From the NCBI GenBank assembly GCA_032629725.1, contig JAFEVB010000007.1:124001-188000 (forward strand): 64,000 nucleotides of DNA, in the 5' to 3' direction. Made by a program: the position numbers and the translations under genes. Source of the stretch: Gremmenia infestans. Its lineage: Eukaryota; Ascomycota; Leotiomycetes; Helotiales; Hamatocanthoscyphaceae. The notes beneath the pieces were generated by a model, which worked only from the letters and a program-made list of their open reading frames with translations, had not been told where the DNA came from and did not search any database. The first letter of the stretch is position 1. Each line of letters begins with the position of its first letter. This document shows, piece by piece, positions 31,953 to 45,029 of this stretch.

Positions 31953-34378
31953 ATGGCTCCTCCAACAATTGGACGAAAGTCCAAACCCTCCGGAAGAGGC
32001 GGTAAAAATGATGTCCGCTCCCTGAAAAGAAAACGCGACGTCGAAGACCATACCAAGCTTCAAAAAGCAGTCGAAGAGCTGGTCAGTCGATATCCACCAC
32101 AGCATTCCACACCCTCTAACAAACACAGGACCCGAAAGCAGAAACGAAATCTTTCTCCGACCTCCCCCTATCCGAGCCCACGTCTAAGGGCCTCGAAGCA
32201 TCGCATTTTAAAACCCTCACAGACATCCAATCGAAATCTATACCCCTTGCGCTGAAAGGGAAGGACATCCTCGGAGCAGCAAAGACAGGAAGCGGGAAAA
32301 CACTTGCCTTCTTAGTACCGGTACTGGAAAACCTATATAGGCAGAAATGGACAGAGTTCGACGGGCTGGGAGCTTTGATTATATCACCAACTCGCGAACT
32401 CGCAATCCAGATCTTCGAAGTCCTACGCAAAATCGGACGGTATCATACTTTTTCCGCGGGCCTTGTTATAGGTGGGAGGAGTCTACAAGAGGAGCAGGAA
32501 CGGTTGGGGAGAATGAACATCCTTGTTTGTACACCAGGACGAATGCTGCAGCATATGGACCAGACTGCTGCATTCGAGATCGATAACTTGCAGATGTTGG
32601 TGATGGATGAAGCGGATCGGATTATGGACATGGGGTTCAGCAAAGCAGTCGACGCTATTGTGGAACATTTGCCGAAACAGAGACAAACCATGCTATTCAG
32701 TGCTACACAGACGAAAAAGGTGTCGGATTTGGCGCGGTTAAGTCTGAGGGATCCGGAATATGTTGCTGTTCACGAAGCGGCGGCGAGCGCTACCCCGACG
32801 ACGTTGCAGCAGTATTATGTGGTCACGCCGCTTGCGGACAAGTTGGATACGCTGTTCAGCTTTATAAGGTCGAATTTGAAGGCGAAGATCATCGTGTTTT
32901 TGTCGTCGGGGAAGCAAGTGCGGTTTGTCTATGAGAGTTTTCGACATTTACAGCCGGGAATCCCTCTTATGCATCTTCATGGTCGACAGAAGCAAGCAGC
33001 GAGATTGGATATCACGTCGAAATTTTCATCTTCGAAGAATTCTTGTATCTTTGCTACGGATGTTGTTGCGAGGGGTCTCGATTTTCCCGCTGTTGATTGG
33101 GTTATTCAACTAGACTGTCCGGAAGACGCAGATACCTACATTCATCGAGTTGGCCGCACCGCTCGGTATGAGCGAGCTGGGAAAGCAGTTTTATTCTTGG
33201 ACCCCAGCGAAGAAGAAGGCATGTTGAAGAGATTGGAGCAGAAGAAAGTTCCGATCCAAATGACTAAGCCCAGGTCGAAGAAACAACAGAGTATCAAAGA
33301 CCAGCTGCAAAATATGTGTTTCCAGGATCCCGAATTAAAATACTTGGGCCAGAAAGCATTTGTCAGTTATACACGATCGATATATGTTCAGAAGGACAAG
33401 GAGATATTCAAGATCAACAATTACGATTTGGAAGGTTACGCATCAAGTATGGGTCTTCCTGGTGCGCCCAAGATCAAGTTTCAGAAAGGAGATGATTCAA
33501 AAAAGATCAAAAATACCCCACGAGCATTATTGTCCAGCGATGAAGATAGCGATGTCGAGGCTGGAAGTAAGAAGCCGAAGAAGGGCGAGGTACGGACAAA
33601 ATACGATCGAATGTTTGAGCGCCGCAATCAAGATGTGCTTTCGGGTCATTACTCCAAGTTGATTGCCGAGGACGAGCCTGAACGGCCAGATGATGGCTTA
33701 GTTGATGCTGATGAGGATAATGATTTCTTGTCGGTGAAAAGAGTTGTGCCTATGGATGAAGATAGCTCAGACGATGAAGAAGTGGCTTCTGGACCTGTGG
33801 CAAAGGTTATATCGGGTATTGGTAGGGAGCCAATCGTGGTAGACTCGAAGCGACGAGAAAAGTTACTCAAATCTAAGAAGAAGCTACTCAAGCTTAAGGA
33901 GAAGGGACAGAAAGTGGTATTTGACGAAGATGGTGTGGCGCATCAAATGTACGAGTTGGAAGATGAGGACGATTTCGCTCGGAGAGGAACAGTCGAGGCT
34001 CAGAGAGCCAAGTTCTTAGAGGCGGAGACTGCGCGGGTTCAAGAGGCCGACCTTGACGACAAGCAGCTGGCAAAGACAAAGAAAAGAGAGAAGCGCGAGA
34101 AGAAGAGATTACGAGAAGCAGACGAGAAGGCCGGTATTGTTGATGGAGAACCTCGGGAATTGGCGGGTGACGGCGAAGATCCATTGGCTCTACTTGCCTC
34201 CTTACCATTGGATGGCGATGAAGAGGCTCCAACGGTAAAGAGACCGAAGAAGTGGTTCGAGGATGATTCGGACCAAGAAAGAGAGGCACCGAAGAAGAAG
34301 AGACGACTTATTGAAGCCGAAGATGAGCCCGAGACATTGGAGGATCTCGAAGCTCTTGCAGCAGGTCTTCTTCAATAG
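31953..34378 (+). CDS. DBP4: ATP-dependent RNA helicase DBP4
   Basis: Two exons (31953-32081 and 32129-34378; intron 32082-32128, GTCAGT..CACAG, 47 bases) give 792 residues. Motifs: [20 protein letters not shown] and [14 protein letters not shown] (Q-motif region), [71 protein letters not shown] and [13 protein letters not shown]. The DIQ...SIP Q motif and the long acidic/basic C-terminus ([18 protein letters not shown]) identify Dbp4 (Hca4). Dbp4 is a nucleolar helicase that releases U14 snoRNA from pre-rRNA for 40S assembly. It lies 291 bases downstream of the transporter in tandem. Confidence 0.94.
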
Positions 34379-34697
34379 GCTGTCGATTACAAGTAATTGT
34401 CTGTGCAACGTACCATCTATAGTTCCCATTTGCAGAAAACCAATGAATACCATGATACCCCTGAATATAAAGATGTATCATTTCCCTGAAAATTACCCCT
34501 CGTCGCTAAAGACCCCGACCCCGCAGCTCGGCAACGCTAAAAAGACTACCTATCCTATCCAACACAACCGGGCGGTCCGCATGCTGACAGTTTTAGAGTA
34601 CTTATACTCGGATTTTTATGTGCAACAACTTTAATACAACGACTCAATTTTGTTTGACTTGCTTTGCGCATACACATGGACAATCGCTCCCTACGAG
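34379..34697. promoter_or_regulatory. Short gap holding FAD1 promoter and leader
   Basis: 319 bases between DBP4 and FAD1. It contains an upstream ATG at 34676 that starts a short frame overlapping the FAD1 start. Confidence 0.45.
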
Positions 34698-34717
34698 ATG
34701 CCACTGCGGCCCGATGA
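34676..34717 (+). promoter_or_regulatory. Upstream ORF overlapping the FAD1 start codon
   Basis: ATG 34676 opens a 13-codon frame (MDNRSLRDATAAR) that stops at 34715-34717, inside FAD1 and in another frame. If it lies in the mRNA, ribosomes initiating here would bypass the FAD1 ATG at 34698, so it could lower FAD1 translation. Transcript start is unknown. Confidence 0.5.
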
Positions 34718-35763
34718 CAAGCTCAAGCCCGAGCCCGCGCCCGCGCCCCCGGGCTCAGTCCCAAACCCCACTATCTTACCCATATGCCAGGACATAGCAA
34801 GGCGTTTGAATGCCTTTCTAGAAAGCGAGCCAGAGACGCCGTTACTGAGGCAGGTGCAAGCGCAAACGCGGGTGGCGCTGGGTGTGATTTCTACTGCGCT
34901 GGAGCGGTACAGGTTTGTTTCCCCTTCTTTCTTCCATTCTTTCCTTCTCGTACCTAGCTGGTTTTATAAAGGAGGAGAATTTGATATTGAAGGGAGATTG
35001 ATATTGCTTCTGATACTGACGCTTAAACTCCTTTCAGCCTCGAAGAAATCTCCCTCTCCTACAACGGCGGCAAAGACTGTCTCGTGCTCCTAATCCTCCT
35101 GCTCGCTTCCCTCGCGCACCACCCCTCCTCCGCCCTCCCCACCAAACTACAATCCGTATACATCATCTCGCCCTTTCCTTTCGCGGAAGTCGACGAATTT
35201 GTCGACGGGAGTATCAATACGTATAGTCTGGATCTGGCGCGGTATACGCTGCCGATGAAAGAGGCGTTCCGGGTGTATTTGGGGGAGCATGAGAAGGTGA
35301 AGGCGATTTTGGTGGGGACTAGGAGGACCGATCCGCATGGGGAGCTGTTGACGCATTTTGATCAGACGGATCATGGGTGGCCGGCTTTTATGAGGGTGCA
35401 TCCCGTTATTGATTGGCACTATGCTGAGATTTGGGCTGTATGTACCCCTCCCCCCCTCAGCCACTCCCTTTCTCTTGTTATTATGTTGAAACGGAAATGG
35501 AAGTGGCGTGAAAGGGATGAGATAGATTGCTTGGTGCTTGGGATTATGCTGATATATATGTGCTGTAGTTCATACGCCACCTGGAAATCCCATACTGCGT
35601 CCTCTATGACCGTGGCTACACTTCCCTCGGCGGCACTACAGATACCCATCCAAATCCTGCGTTAAAGGCTGGAAATTTACAGAGTGAGACGAAAGAGCAG
35701 AGCTTTAGACCGGCGTATGAGCTTGTGGAGGATAAGGCAGAGAGACTGGGACGTGACTGGTGA
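34698..35763 (+). CDS. FAD1: FAD synthetase (FMN adenylyltransferase, PAPS-reductase fold)
   Basis: Three exons (34698-34912, 35038-35437, 35569-35763) give 269 residues. The introns are 125 and 131 bases, longer than elsewhere in the window. Fad1 transfers AMP from ATP to FMN to make FAD in the cytosol. The PP-loop-like nucleotide motif is LSYNGGKDCLVLL, at the start of exon 2. GTRRTDPHG and the C-terminal RPAYELVEDKAERLGRDW are hallmarks of eukaryotic Fad1. Length is slightly below yeast (about 306). It converges on the SUN-domain gene with 387 bases between stops. Confidence 0.92.
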
Positions 35764-36150
35764 TCCTAACAGCTTTGTGTAGGTATTGTATATAGAAATG
35801 ATAGAATAGAACGCATTTATGATTCGGCCACTGATTCTGGGGATTCAAAGAAGCGTTAAGTATAAGACTTGAGCCCTTGGCTGTGGACTGAGCATGATTG
35901 GTGAAGCTGTGAATTTTGTTGTTCCATTACAACACTAGCCATGTTCCATCTCAGAGCAATGCAATTCCATCCATCTTATCGGGCTTATTCCAAACCCAAA
36001 GCTCTTCAAAAACGTGCTTTATAAAAATAACTACAGAAAGGGTATCTTGCGCATCACGCCCCGCTAGTGAACGCCCCTTTAAAAAAAACATCAAACCGAA
36101 TCCGAAAGTCTCCAAAAAACACATCCTCAAACTCCTTCCTGAATCTCATT
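35764..36150. other. Convergent 3' gap, nothing seen
   Basis: 387 bases between the FAD1 and SUN-gene stops. Frames here are short and are reverse shadows of the SUN gene end. Confidence 0.4.
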
Positions 36151-38421
36151 TCAAAAGCCCGGCGATGCACCTATTTCCCCATGCACCCGTAAGCGGTACA
36201 AGCATGTATACTCGACTTTTCCCTCTCCCCAATTATTCTTCGCACGAATGATCAGCTTATTCGTATGCACCGAGAATGCCTTTAGATCAAGCTGAACCGG
36301 GAAGGCCTGAATGTTTTCTGTAGATTCAATATCATATGTCCAGGTCGCAATTCGTACGTATCCAAGTGTTTGCTGTGCCTCGACCGCGCGAGATTCGGGT
36401 GGAAACATCTGTGTTGATAGTATCTTCACCGTATCATAAAGTTCGAAGTCGTGAATGTAGGCCCATAACTCCATTTCTTTTGGAGCTGCTCCTGGCTGAA
36501 GAGATGCCGTGGGTGCAATATGCTCAACGACGACTTGCTCTGGGTAAATGCTAGCGCCTGAAGTAACAGCGATGCTGCCTCCAAGGCCGTCGAGGCCACC
36601 AGCATGTGTGCACCAGCAGTCTCCATGTTCCTCCCACGATGTGAGTGCTGCCTCTGGTGGATTTGGGATTGGGGGTGGGTTCCTGATGGCGTATCGGTAG
36701 GCCCTTCGGAAGATGTTTAGTTTCGTGCTCGGAAACTGGTAATTTTTGGACGTGGGGTTGATGTCGATTGTAGCTCCTGTCTTATGGGACCAGTGATTGA
36801 CCCGAGTATTGCCCCAATTAGCACTAGCCTTGATGTTGGCCCTGCTTTGAGCCTCCAGCTGGGCAGCTGGAAGGAGTTCTTTCAGAAATTTCTGGACCGA
36901 AGCCTTGATCTGTTGTTTGTTTTGGCCGCCTTCTTGGAGCAATCTGTTGATCTGGCGTTGCTGCTGGTCCATGTTCTTCGTAATGGCGGTGTATTCTGCC
37001 TGTATCGCTTTCTGGTTGTCCTTCCAGTTTTCACGAATCATATTAATGATTTCCTCCTTAACCACGACGATGTTGTCCTTCATGAGACTAGGGAAACGTT
37101 TTTCCAGCTCGGCATCCGTCCAAGCAGTAACCTTAGCGCGATTGGAAGTCAACCAGTTATCGAACGCCTTGCTGGAGCCCTTGTCAGAATGTTTGGTAGT
37201 AACTCCCGTCGATTTCTCCGACTCTTCGTTAACTGAGTCAATGGGATTAGCATGTAATTCAGGATCTGATATGATCAAGTCTTTCATAGCCTGCCAAAAA
37301 TCAGACGGAATTTGCAGGTAGCCGTTGCTATCTCTCCTTATGGCAACATAATTGGGAAGGGAATTCCTGAGTTTTGTAATTGTTTGGTGAGCCAGCTTAT
37401 TTTGCTTCTTAAGAGCGTCAACGTCGTTTTGTGTGGTGAGTATTTGGGTGGAGAGTTCTTGGACATCGTCTGGGCTAATCTTAATTTTAGCTGCGTTCCA
37501 TGGGTGTTTGAGCCAATAAGGCACTTCAACAGTAGGTCCATGGAAGCGTGACAGAATCGAGTCCTCTGTATCTCCAAATTCGTAACTGATTTCGGGAGCT
37601 TCAGGAACTCGTACGAATAGTAGAAACAGAAGCGCAGCTAAGAGTCCCAGTGCCCATTTGCTCCAGAGTCTGTGCTGAGGTTAGCTTGACATTTGGAAAC
37701 GGCATATCGAATTACGTACTTGTGCAGTAGAAAGGCTGCAAGATTCAGGAAGGAAAAGAATGACTCTTTAGTCCAATTTATAGAATCTGTGACCCAATAC
37801 AGGACTTCTGGAGTTCCAAACTTCCATCTGTTCTGTGAATTCTGAAGGCGCTCCTCTCTCGGGGCGGATTGCTGTTGTTGATGACGGTAGTGAATATGAG
37901 GATCTTCAAAGATCGGGTCTGGCTGTGGTATTTCAACCTGTGGCTCATCATGAATAAAGTCGCTTGGCTGGTCAATTGAAGAAGTATCAAAACCTGCATT
38001 TCGAAAAACACTATCTTCAACACCATAGGTTCGATTGGGATCGATTTCTACTATGCTGTCACCGCGGGATGGACCGCTACGGCGGCGACCTCTACCACTG
38101 CGACCAGTAGTCGCTGTGAAATCAATCAGCGGTGCTCGGATTCAAGAGCCTTAGGAACTTACTACTTGCTATATCATCATTTTTAGGTTTAGGGGCAAGC
38201 AGAGTGTGAAGAACATCGTTCACTTGTCTCTTGCCTTCATGGCTACTCCGGCCGGACATTAGTGGAGTGGTGTTGGTGCCATAAGCAGTGCTGGCGCGAA
38301 GGTTGACTGCTGGTAATTGGACATTTCCTGCTCTTCTAGCAGTACGGCGCTGAGGAGTTGGGGCATCAGTCGGGGATGCCGCACGACTACTCGCGGCGCG
38401 CGTGCTTCTACGTGTCGACAT
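36151..38421 (-). CDS. SUN-domain nuclear envelope protein (Sad1 type)
   Basis: Three exons (38421-38163, 38113-37720, 37669-36151) encode 723 residues; the introns of 49 and 50 bases have GTAAGT and GTACGT donors. The N-terminal 200 residues are basic and Ser/Arg-rich (nucleoplasmic side). A hydrophobic segment, WALGLLAALLFLLFVRV, follows at about residues 220-238. A coiled-coil stretch then leads into the C-terminal SUN domain, about residues 520-715: GATIDINPTSKNYQ, DCWCTHAGGLDGLGGSIAV, VVEHIAPTASLQPGAAPKEMELW, YDTVKILSTQMFPPESRAVEAQ, ending in CLYRLRVHGE. SUN proteins cross the inner nuclear membrane and bind KASH proteins, anchoring the spindle pole body and telomeres. Confidence 0.9.
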
Positions 38422-39630
38422 GTTTGCTCAGAGTGCTCCGAGTCTGAGCTCAAATGCTGAGCTGGGGTGTTGTCAAGCAACTGATTGAGGACGGGACAAA
38501 GCAAAACAATGCAATATGGGTATAGGCGTGGGTGTGAGTGTGAGTATGCTCAGGATTCATTGGGTTGGCAACAGCAAAGAATTTGACACGAGTTGTTTGT
38601 CTGCTTTGAGATGTTTGCATTCTTGGGACGCATCAAGTAGAGGTGGTTGAGAAGGCTGGCTGGCTGGATGCGATAGAAAAGTCGCGTACAACAATACTGT
38701 CGGTGAACCGTGGATCCCTGCAATTGGGCCACTGAGTTGCCGCTAGGAGAGTGGCTGGTGACGCCACAGTACCTACCCTCCCCCCTCACCTTATGTAAGC
38801 TCAAGTCTCTCGTCTCATCTGATGAATAATAATCAAACTTATCATTTCTGTCCTTTTGTGAATGAATTGTTCTCTGGGTAATAGGGTAATAAGGTAATAG
38901 GTACCAAAATACTATGAACGTCCGTACTTTGGTCGTTAAGGTGCTACTATATCTCGTTGGCTATTGTAAGGTAGTTGACGCAAGCATTACCAGGTAAGCC
39001 CCGACGGAACGGATCGCTTCCTGGAGCCATGATGGCTACGTATCTGTCTATTTCGTGTGTTTTAGAACAAATGACCTTTTAACTTGTGTTAAAAATAGCT
39101 TATCACCAGACCAGGACTCTTCAACAAATACCTAGGTACTGGTAGATTTGAGGTGAGCTTTAATAGATATTATAACAGAGCAAAAGGAAATGCTATTAGA
39201 TACCGGCAGGTATATATTGCGGCTTCTATTATTTCCAGGGACTAAACCAAGATCTTCGATTCAAGGAGGTTTTCCCCAGTATTTATATGAGATAGGTTGC
39301 ATTAATCTGTATCTAGAAAGCTTGTACTAAGTAATACAAGGCTCGTCTGCCTTATTAAATTATTGAATTATGAATTAAACCAATTACTATCCCCTTTTAC
39401 ACATGGTTTCCCATACATACTCTGTCATGTTTGATCTACAGATAATCCGCCGACTCACCACCACGTGCAGGTGTCTTCCTTGTCGACGGACCCCTGCATT
39501 TGTCCCTTTGATTTCATCACCCCACCCGCCGCCAACTACAACTTTACCGCTATTTCCTGAAGGAAATCTATCTTTCAATCTCTTTCAAAAGCTTCTTCAA
39601 CCCAATTGACACCTCTCCAGCAAAACAATC
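38422..39630. other. 1.2-kb divergent gap between SUN gene and epimerase, AT-rich core
   Basis: No gene. The middle (about 38820-39400) is AT-rich with many stops in all frames, and it holds one CCTAGGTACT palindrome (about 39131). It could be a decayed element or simply a long promoter; I see no terminal repeats. Confidence 0.45.
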
Positions 39631-40986
<1,356 letters not shown>

Positions 40987-42909
40987 GTTTCTTTCATCCA
41001 TGGCTTACTGACACGATTAGAAGAGCTATGAATGATGGGATCCTGAATATGCTTTGTTTGCTTTGCACACATATCCAATACCAAAACTGCAAATAGATTG
41101 TTATGCTAGTATAAGATCTTCATTCTACTATTGATAAATTCCTTCTACAGATCATAGCGGCTAGTGATTTTGATAACTCTAAAATCACAAAACTGCGATT
41201 ACCATAGGACTGATATTGATATGATAACTCTGATCTTTGAGATTTCTCTTGTCTCATCTGAATATGAAGAATCCCCATTGCTGCTATGCTAGTCTAGCAA
41301 TAGTAACGCTAGCGGAGGCTAGCGGGGGAAGACTAAGCATTTGTCTCCTGCTTACACTTATTACGTCCCTCACTTCAGTCCTCGACTGCAAACAAATCGC
41401 TCACAGTAGCTGCTGCGCCCAACGCTCCCTCGACTGCGCTATTATTTTGTCTTGAACTCATCGCCTTTATCTATGGCGGCTATGGCGGGATCTCGATCCA
41501 AGTGGGCATAGCTATCTATACTCCTTAGTCCTGATGAGCTGTACTGTACTGAAGATTGGATACTGCTGAAGGTTTACGGATTCAACCCCAGCTTTTAGAT
41601 AGGGTGTAATTGGCATCCAACTATTTGATTTCGACATGTATACGTCTTTCATACTTGATGATGGATGCAACTTACTCGGGTCTTGCGCAGAGGAGAGGCA
41701 ACTGGGGACTTTGTAATGTTTGTAGAATCGCTGTTTTCTTTTAATTGGGGTTGAAAGCTCAACAGTGCGGATGCGTTGGCTTAAAGTGTCGTTCTCGTCC
41801 CACTGAACGAACCAATGCTTTTGAGGGAATGACTCAAGGAAGAGTAGCTCGCTGAGCAGTAGGAAAATAATGCTAGCCGGCTTCTCAGCGCTATCAATCC
41901 GTACCTACATTAGTGACTCGAGAGATGACATGGACGATGTCATACGCGCGCCAATCAAGTGTTCCGGTAGTGGCGCAAGTTAGGGATAACGAGCTGCTCG
42001 AGGGTGTAACGTCTTTCGGCACGAGCGCGGGATGGTGCCGATCAAGAGAAATGTCGAAACCATCGAGCTGAGCTTCCTGGATGATCTATCAATTCCTGTC
42101 AGTGTACTTCCAAGCCCTCCTTGGTAACAGCAGCACGATTGGTAATCCTCGACACAAACAGCTCCGCAATCGAGTAGGTAAGTTTCCAGATGTGCAAGTT
42201 GAACATGCCGAGAAGGACGTCGGAGCAGCTACCGCATCCTGTGCATTCATGCGTAAGGTATATAGCTATGGTGCCATCTAGGAAACCTCGATTCCTACAG
42301 CTGTTTTCAATCAAAGCCTGTTCCCAGTAAAGTCGTGTCATATTACTGATCTAGCTGTGCCACAACAACTCGGGGGGGGGGCAGCTTACTCCTCAGTAAC
42401 GAACACTTTGATAAACGCCTTCCTGCCACAAATCAAAGCCCAGGTTGTTGATCTGTATGCCGAGAGTTTGAAGACCGTGTGGCAAGTGGCTCTCAGCTTC
42501 TTGCTAGTGTTTTTTGAGCAGGAAGTTGAGATGCATGACGGCGACTTTGGAGACGGGAGTTGGAGCTTGCATTATCATCGCTGGTTGCAGGAGCTGCAGT
42601 AGCTGCAAGAGTTCCTTTTGCGCTGACTTCTGAGGACAAAGTAGTGGTGAGACGAAACTAGGGCTAAGAGATACGGATTCAAGGGGCTGGAGGCTGCTTG
42701 GTGGTGGTCAATGTTCTGCTTCAGAGCTGATGGAGGCTCCTTTCGCATTCTATTATGCCTAGGTAGCCTTTTGATATCGGTCGCACTTGGTATAGTACCC
42801 AACTTTTTTGCTCTTCACTTTCAAACATCATAATATACTCCAGACCATATACAGTACAACTTTGCATTTTGGGGGTTATTGGGCCCTGTGGCCATTATGA
42901 CCCGCCATC
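40987..42909. other. 1.9-kb gene-poor region with a methyltransferase relic
   Basis: Apart from the relic listed separately, no intact gene is seen. Frames are short and interrupted. A poly-G tract of eight (about 42372) and one GCCTAGGTAGCC motif (about 42758) are present. Confidence 0.45.
41690..42090 (-). pseudogene. Relic of a SAM-dependent methyltransferase
   Basis: On the minus strand, frames contain QEAQLDGFDISLDRHHPALV (about 42078-42019) and YDIVHVISRVTNV (about 41956-41918). After a possible intron come PQKHWFVQWDEND and then a stop-interrupted continuation. LDGFDIS, YDIVHVR and LQWDE are successive motifs of fungal LaeA-like class I methyltransferases, in that order and roughly that spacing. 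The upstream glycine-rich SAM motif and the rest of the protein cannot be found intact. Identification depends on three short motifs. Confidence 0.42.
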
Positions 42910-44123
42910 CTACGGCTTCAGCAACAGCTTGCCAGTGGTCTTTCGTCCCTCCAAATCAGTATGTGCCCTCGCGATATCCGCGAGCGGATACGTCTCATGA
43001 ATCCTAATGTTCAGCTTATCCTTGATAATGAAATCAAAAAGCTCAGCACAGTACCCCTCGTACTCCTCTCTTGTAGCAATATAGTGAAATAACGTCGGCC
43101 TCATAAGCTTGATATTCTTCGCCGTCAGTCTCGAGATCGAAAAGGGTGGTACGGCACCAGACTACTCCTCGTCAGTTTCACATCTCATCTCATCTCCACC
43201 ACCTTAGACAAAACTTCAGAAACCAACTTACCGAATTTCCAAAACTGACAATCGTCCCCTTCCTTGCCACAACCTCCAAATCATTCTCAAACTGATCCTT
43301 CCCCGTACTATCAAAAACAGCCTTGACCCCGTCTCCCCCAGTAATCTCCTTAATCCTCCCCACCAAATCCGTCTCCGTCTTATAATTAATCACCACCTCT
43401 GCGCCATTCGCCTTGGCCAACTCCAGCTTCTCCGCCGTGCTAGCCGTGCCTATCGTCCTAGCGCCAACCACCCTCAATAACTGACACAACCACAGGCCTA
43501 CACCCCCCGCAGCGGCGTGCACCAAAATCCACTCGCCTTTTTGCACGTGGTAGGATTCCCGGATCATGGTAAGAGCCGTGAGGCCCTGTAGCAGGGAGGC
43601 AGCTGCAATGCCTGCGGGGAGCGCGGAGGGGATGAGCACGGCTTTGGAGGCGGGCACGGCGGAGTATTCAGCGTAGGCGCCGGTGCCGAGCCAGACGACG
43701 CGGTCGTTGGGCTTGAGGTTGTAGAGATTGCCGCTGCGGCCGGTGGAGAGGATTGTGCCTTCTGCTTCGCGGCCTAGAATTTCGGGTTTGGGGGCTGGAT
43801 ACAGACCGGTGCGGAAATAGCTAGGTGGTCGTTAGGATAGGATTGGAAGAGGGGTAGGGGAAGACAGACGTGTCGATGTAGTTTATGCCTATGTAATCGT
43901 TCTTTACGAGCACTTCTCCTTCTTTAGGGGTTGGGACTGGAAGGTCGGTTTTATATTGCAGGACTTCTACTCCGCCGGTCTTCTCAATGAGAACTCCTTT
44001 CATGGTCTTTGGGATGGAAGCCATTGTGCGTGCTAGACTTGGTCTTGTGTGGAATTGGAGTTGGGTCAATCGTGTTGCGCGACGGAGATTCAAGAGAAGT
44101 CTTGAAGTGTATCTTGCAGACAT
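42910..44123 (-). CDS. NADPH:quinone oxidoreductase (zeta-crystallin type)
   Basis: Three exons (44123-43870, 43820-43232, 43161-42910) give 364 residues. The protein is a medium-chain reductase without zinc ligands. KTDLPVPTPKEGEVLVKNDYIG and INYIDTYFRTGLYPAPKPEIL are the quinone-reductase signature region. The cofactor motif is HAAAGGVGLWLCQLL. The C-terminal block LADIARAHTDLEGRKTTGKLLL closes the fold. It reduces quinones by one electron with NADPH and protects against oxidative stress, like yeast Zta1. The first 33 residues (SARYTSRLLLNLRRATRLTQLQFHTR) look like a mitochondrial presequence; MASIPKTMKG is an alternative cytosolic start. Introns 43821-43869 and 43162-43231 have CTAAC- and CTGAC-type branch sites. 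Confidence 0.92.
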
Positions 44124-45029
44124 GCGAATACTTAACTAGATGCCGAAGCCGAAGAATCTAGGACTTAGAGAATAAGAACGGTTGATTCTTATAAATCAGA
44201 TATGCACTTAGAATGACGTTTGGAGTTGGAGAGTGGGGGAGTGGATGAGGGGAGATCTACGCCAAGACTACCTAGGTACAGGGTTCGTAGACTAGACTAG
44301 TGCCTCCCTAGGTACTGTAGGAAGTTTCCCAGACGACACCATGAATAATGTAGCATCATACATTAAAAGAATACAAACAGCTTCATACTCAAAACTCTCT
44401 ACTCAACTCAGTTCCAACTGTGCACCATGGCTTTTGTTTCTACATAATCTGAGTTAAAGAGAATACTCGTACATCAGGCTCTACACGAAATCATTTGTAG
44501 ACACTATCTTTGCAGGTACAGTAGCCAGAGTTCAGATCTCGTATTTGGGTGCTTTTGTCCAAGGTTGTCTTGCTTATAATTTGATGTATTCACCTTATAT
44601 ATTGCGTTTCAGGTACTATACCAAGTATTCATCCATGTTAAGATTCCCGGGTTCGGCCGACTTAGGCTTCAATTCTCACTTGAGATGGAATATCGCTATA
44701 GTACACCACCCTGAGACTTCGTTTTCATTCATGTGTTAACCTATTATCTTTCTTCTCTGTTAATATCCCACGGACGTTTACTGCATAGATGCAATGGAAC
44801 GAGTGTGCGAAATGTACTAGTCTCATATTTCAAGGTGGAAATATAAAGCGGAATGTGTTAAAAAGGAGGATCTAGCGAGCGCCTTACCTATAATTCAAAT
44901 TCCTTGTAAGAATATGGTACTAGTATGAAGACAAAAACATACTCAAACTTGTGTTAATACCACCAAAATGTTGTTCCTTGGTGTATTGTCTCACGAGGGT
45001 GAGTAATTTATCTCATATTAAATGAGAAT
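44124..45029. other. 0.9-kb AT-rich gap with CCTAGGTA palindromes
   Basis: No gene. CTACCTAGGTAC (about 44269-44279) and CCCTAGGTAC (about 44307-44316) lie 40 bases apart just upstream of the quinone reductase. The rest is AT-rich without a coding frame. Confidence 0.45.

Noticed and set aside
38820..39400. AT-rich block as a decayed transposon
   Set aside because: No terminal repeats, target duplication or transposase/reverse-transcriptase motif could be found; left as AT-rich intergenic DNA.
41237..41455. 72-codon ORF with several Cys residues after the epimerase
   Set aside because: Short and AT-rich context, with no zinc-motif spacing.
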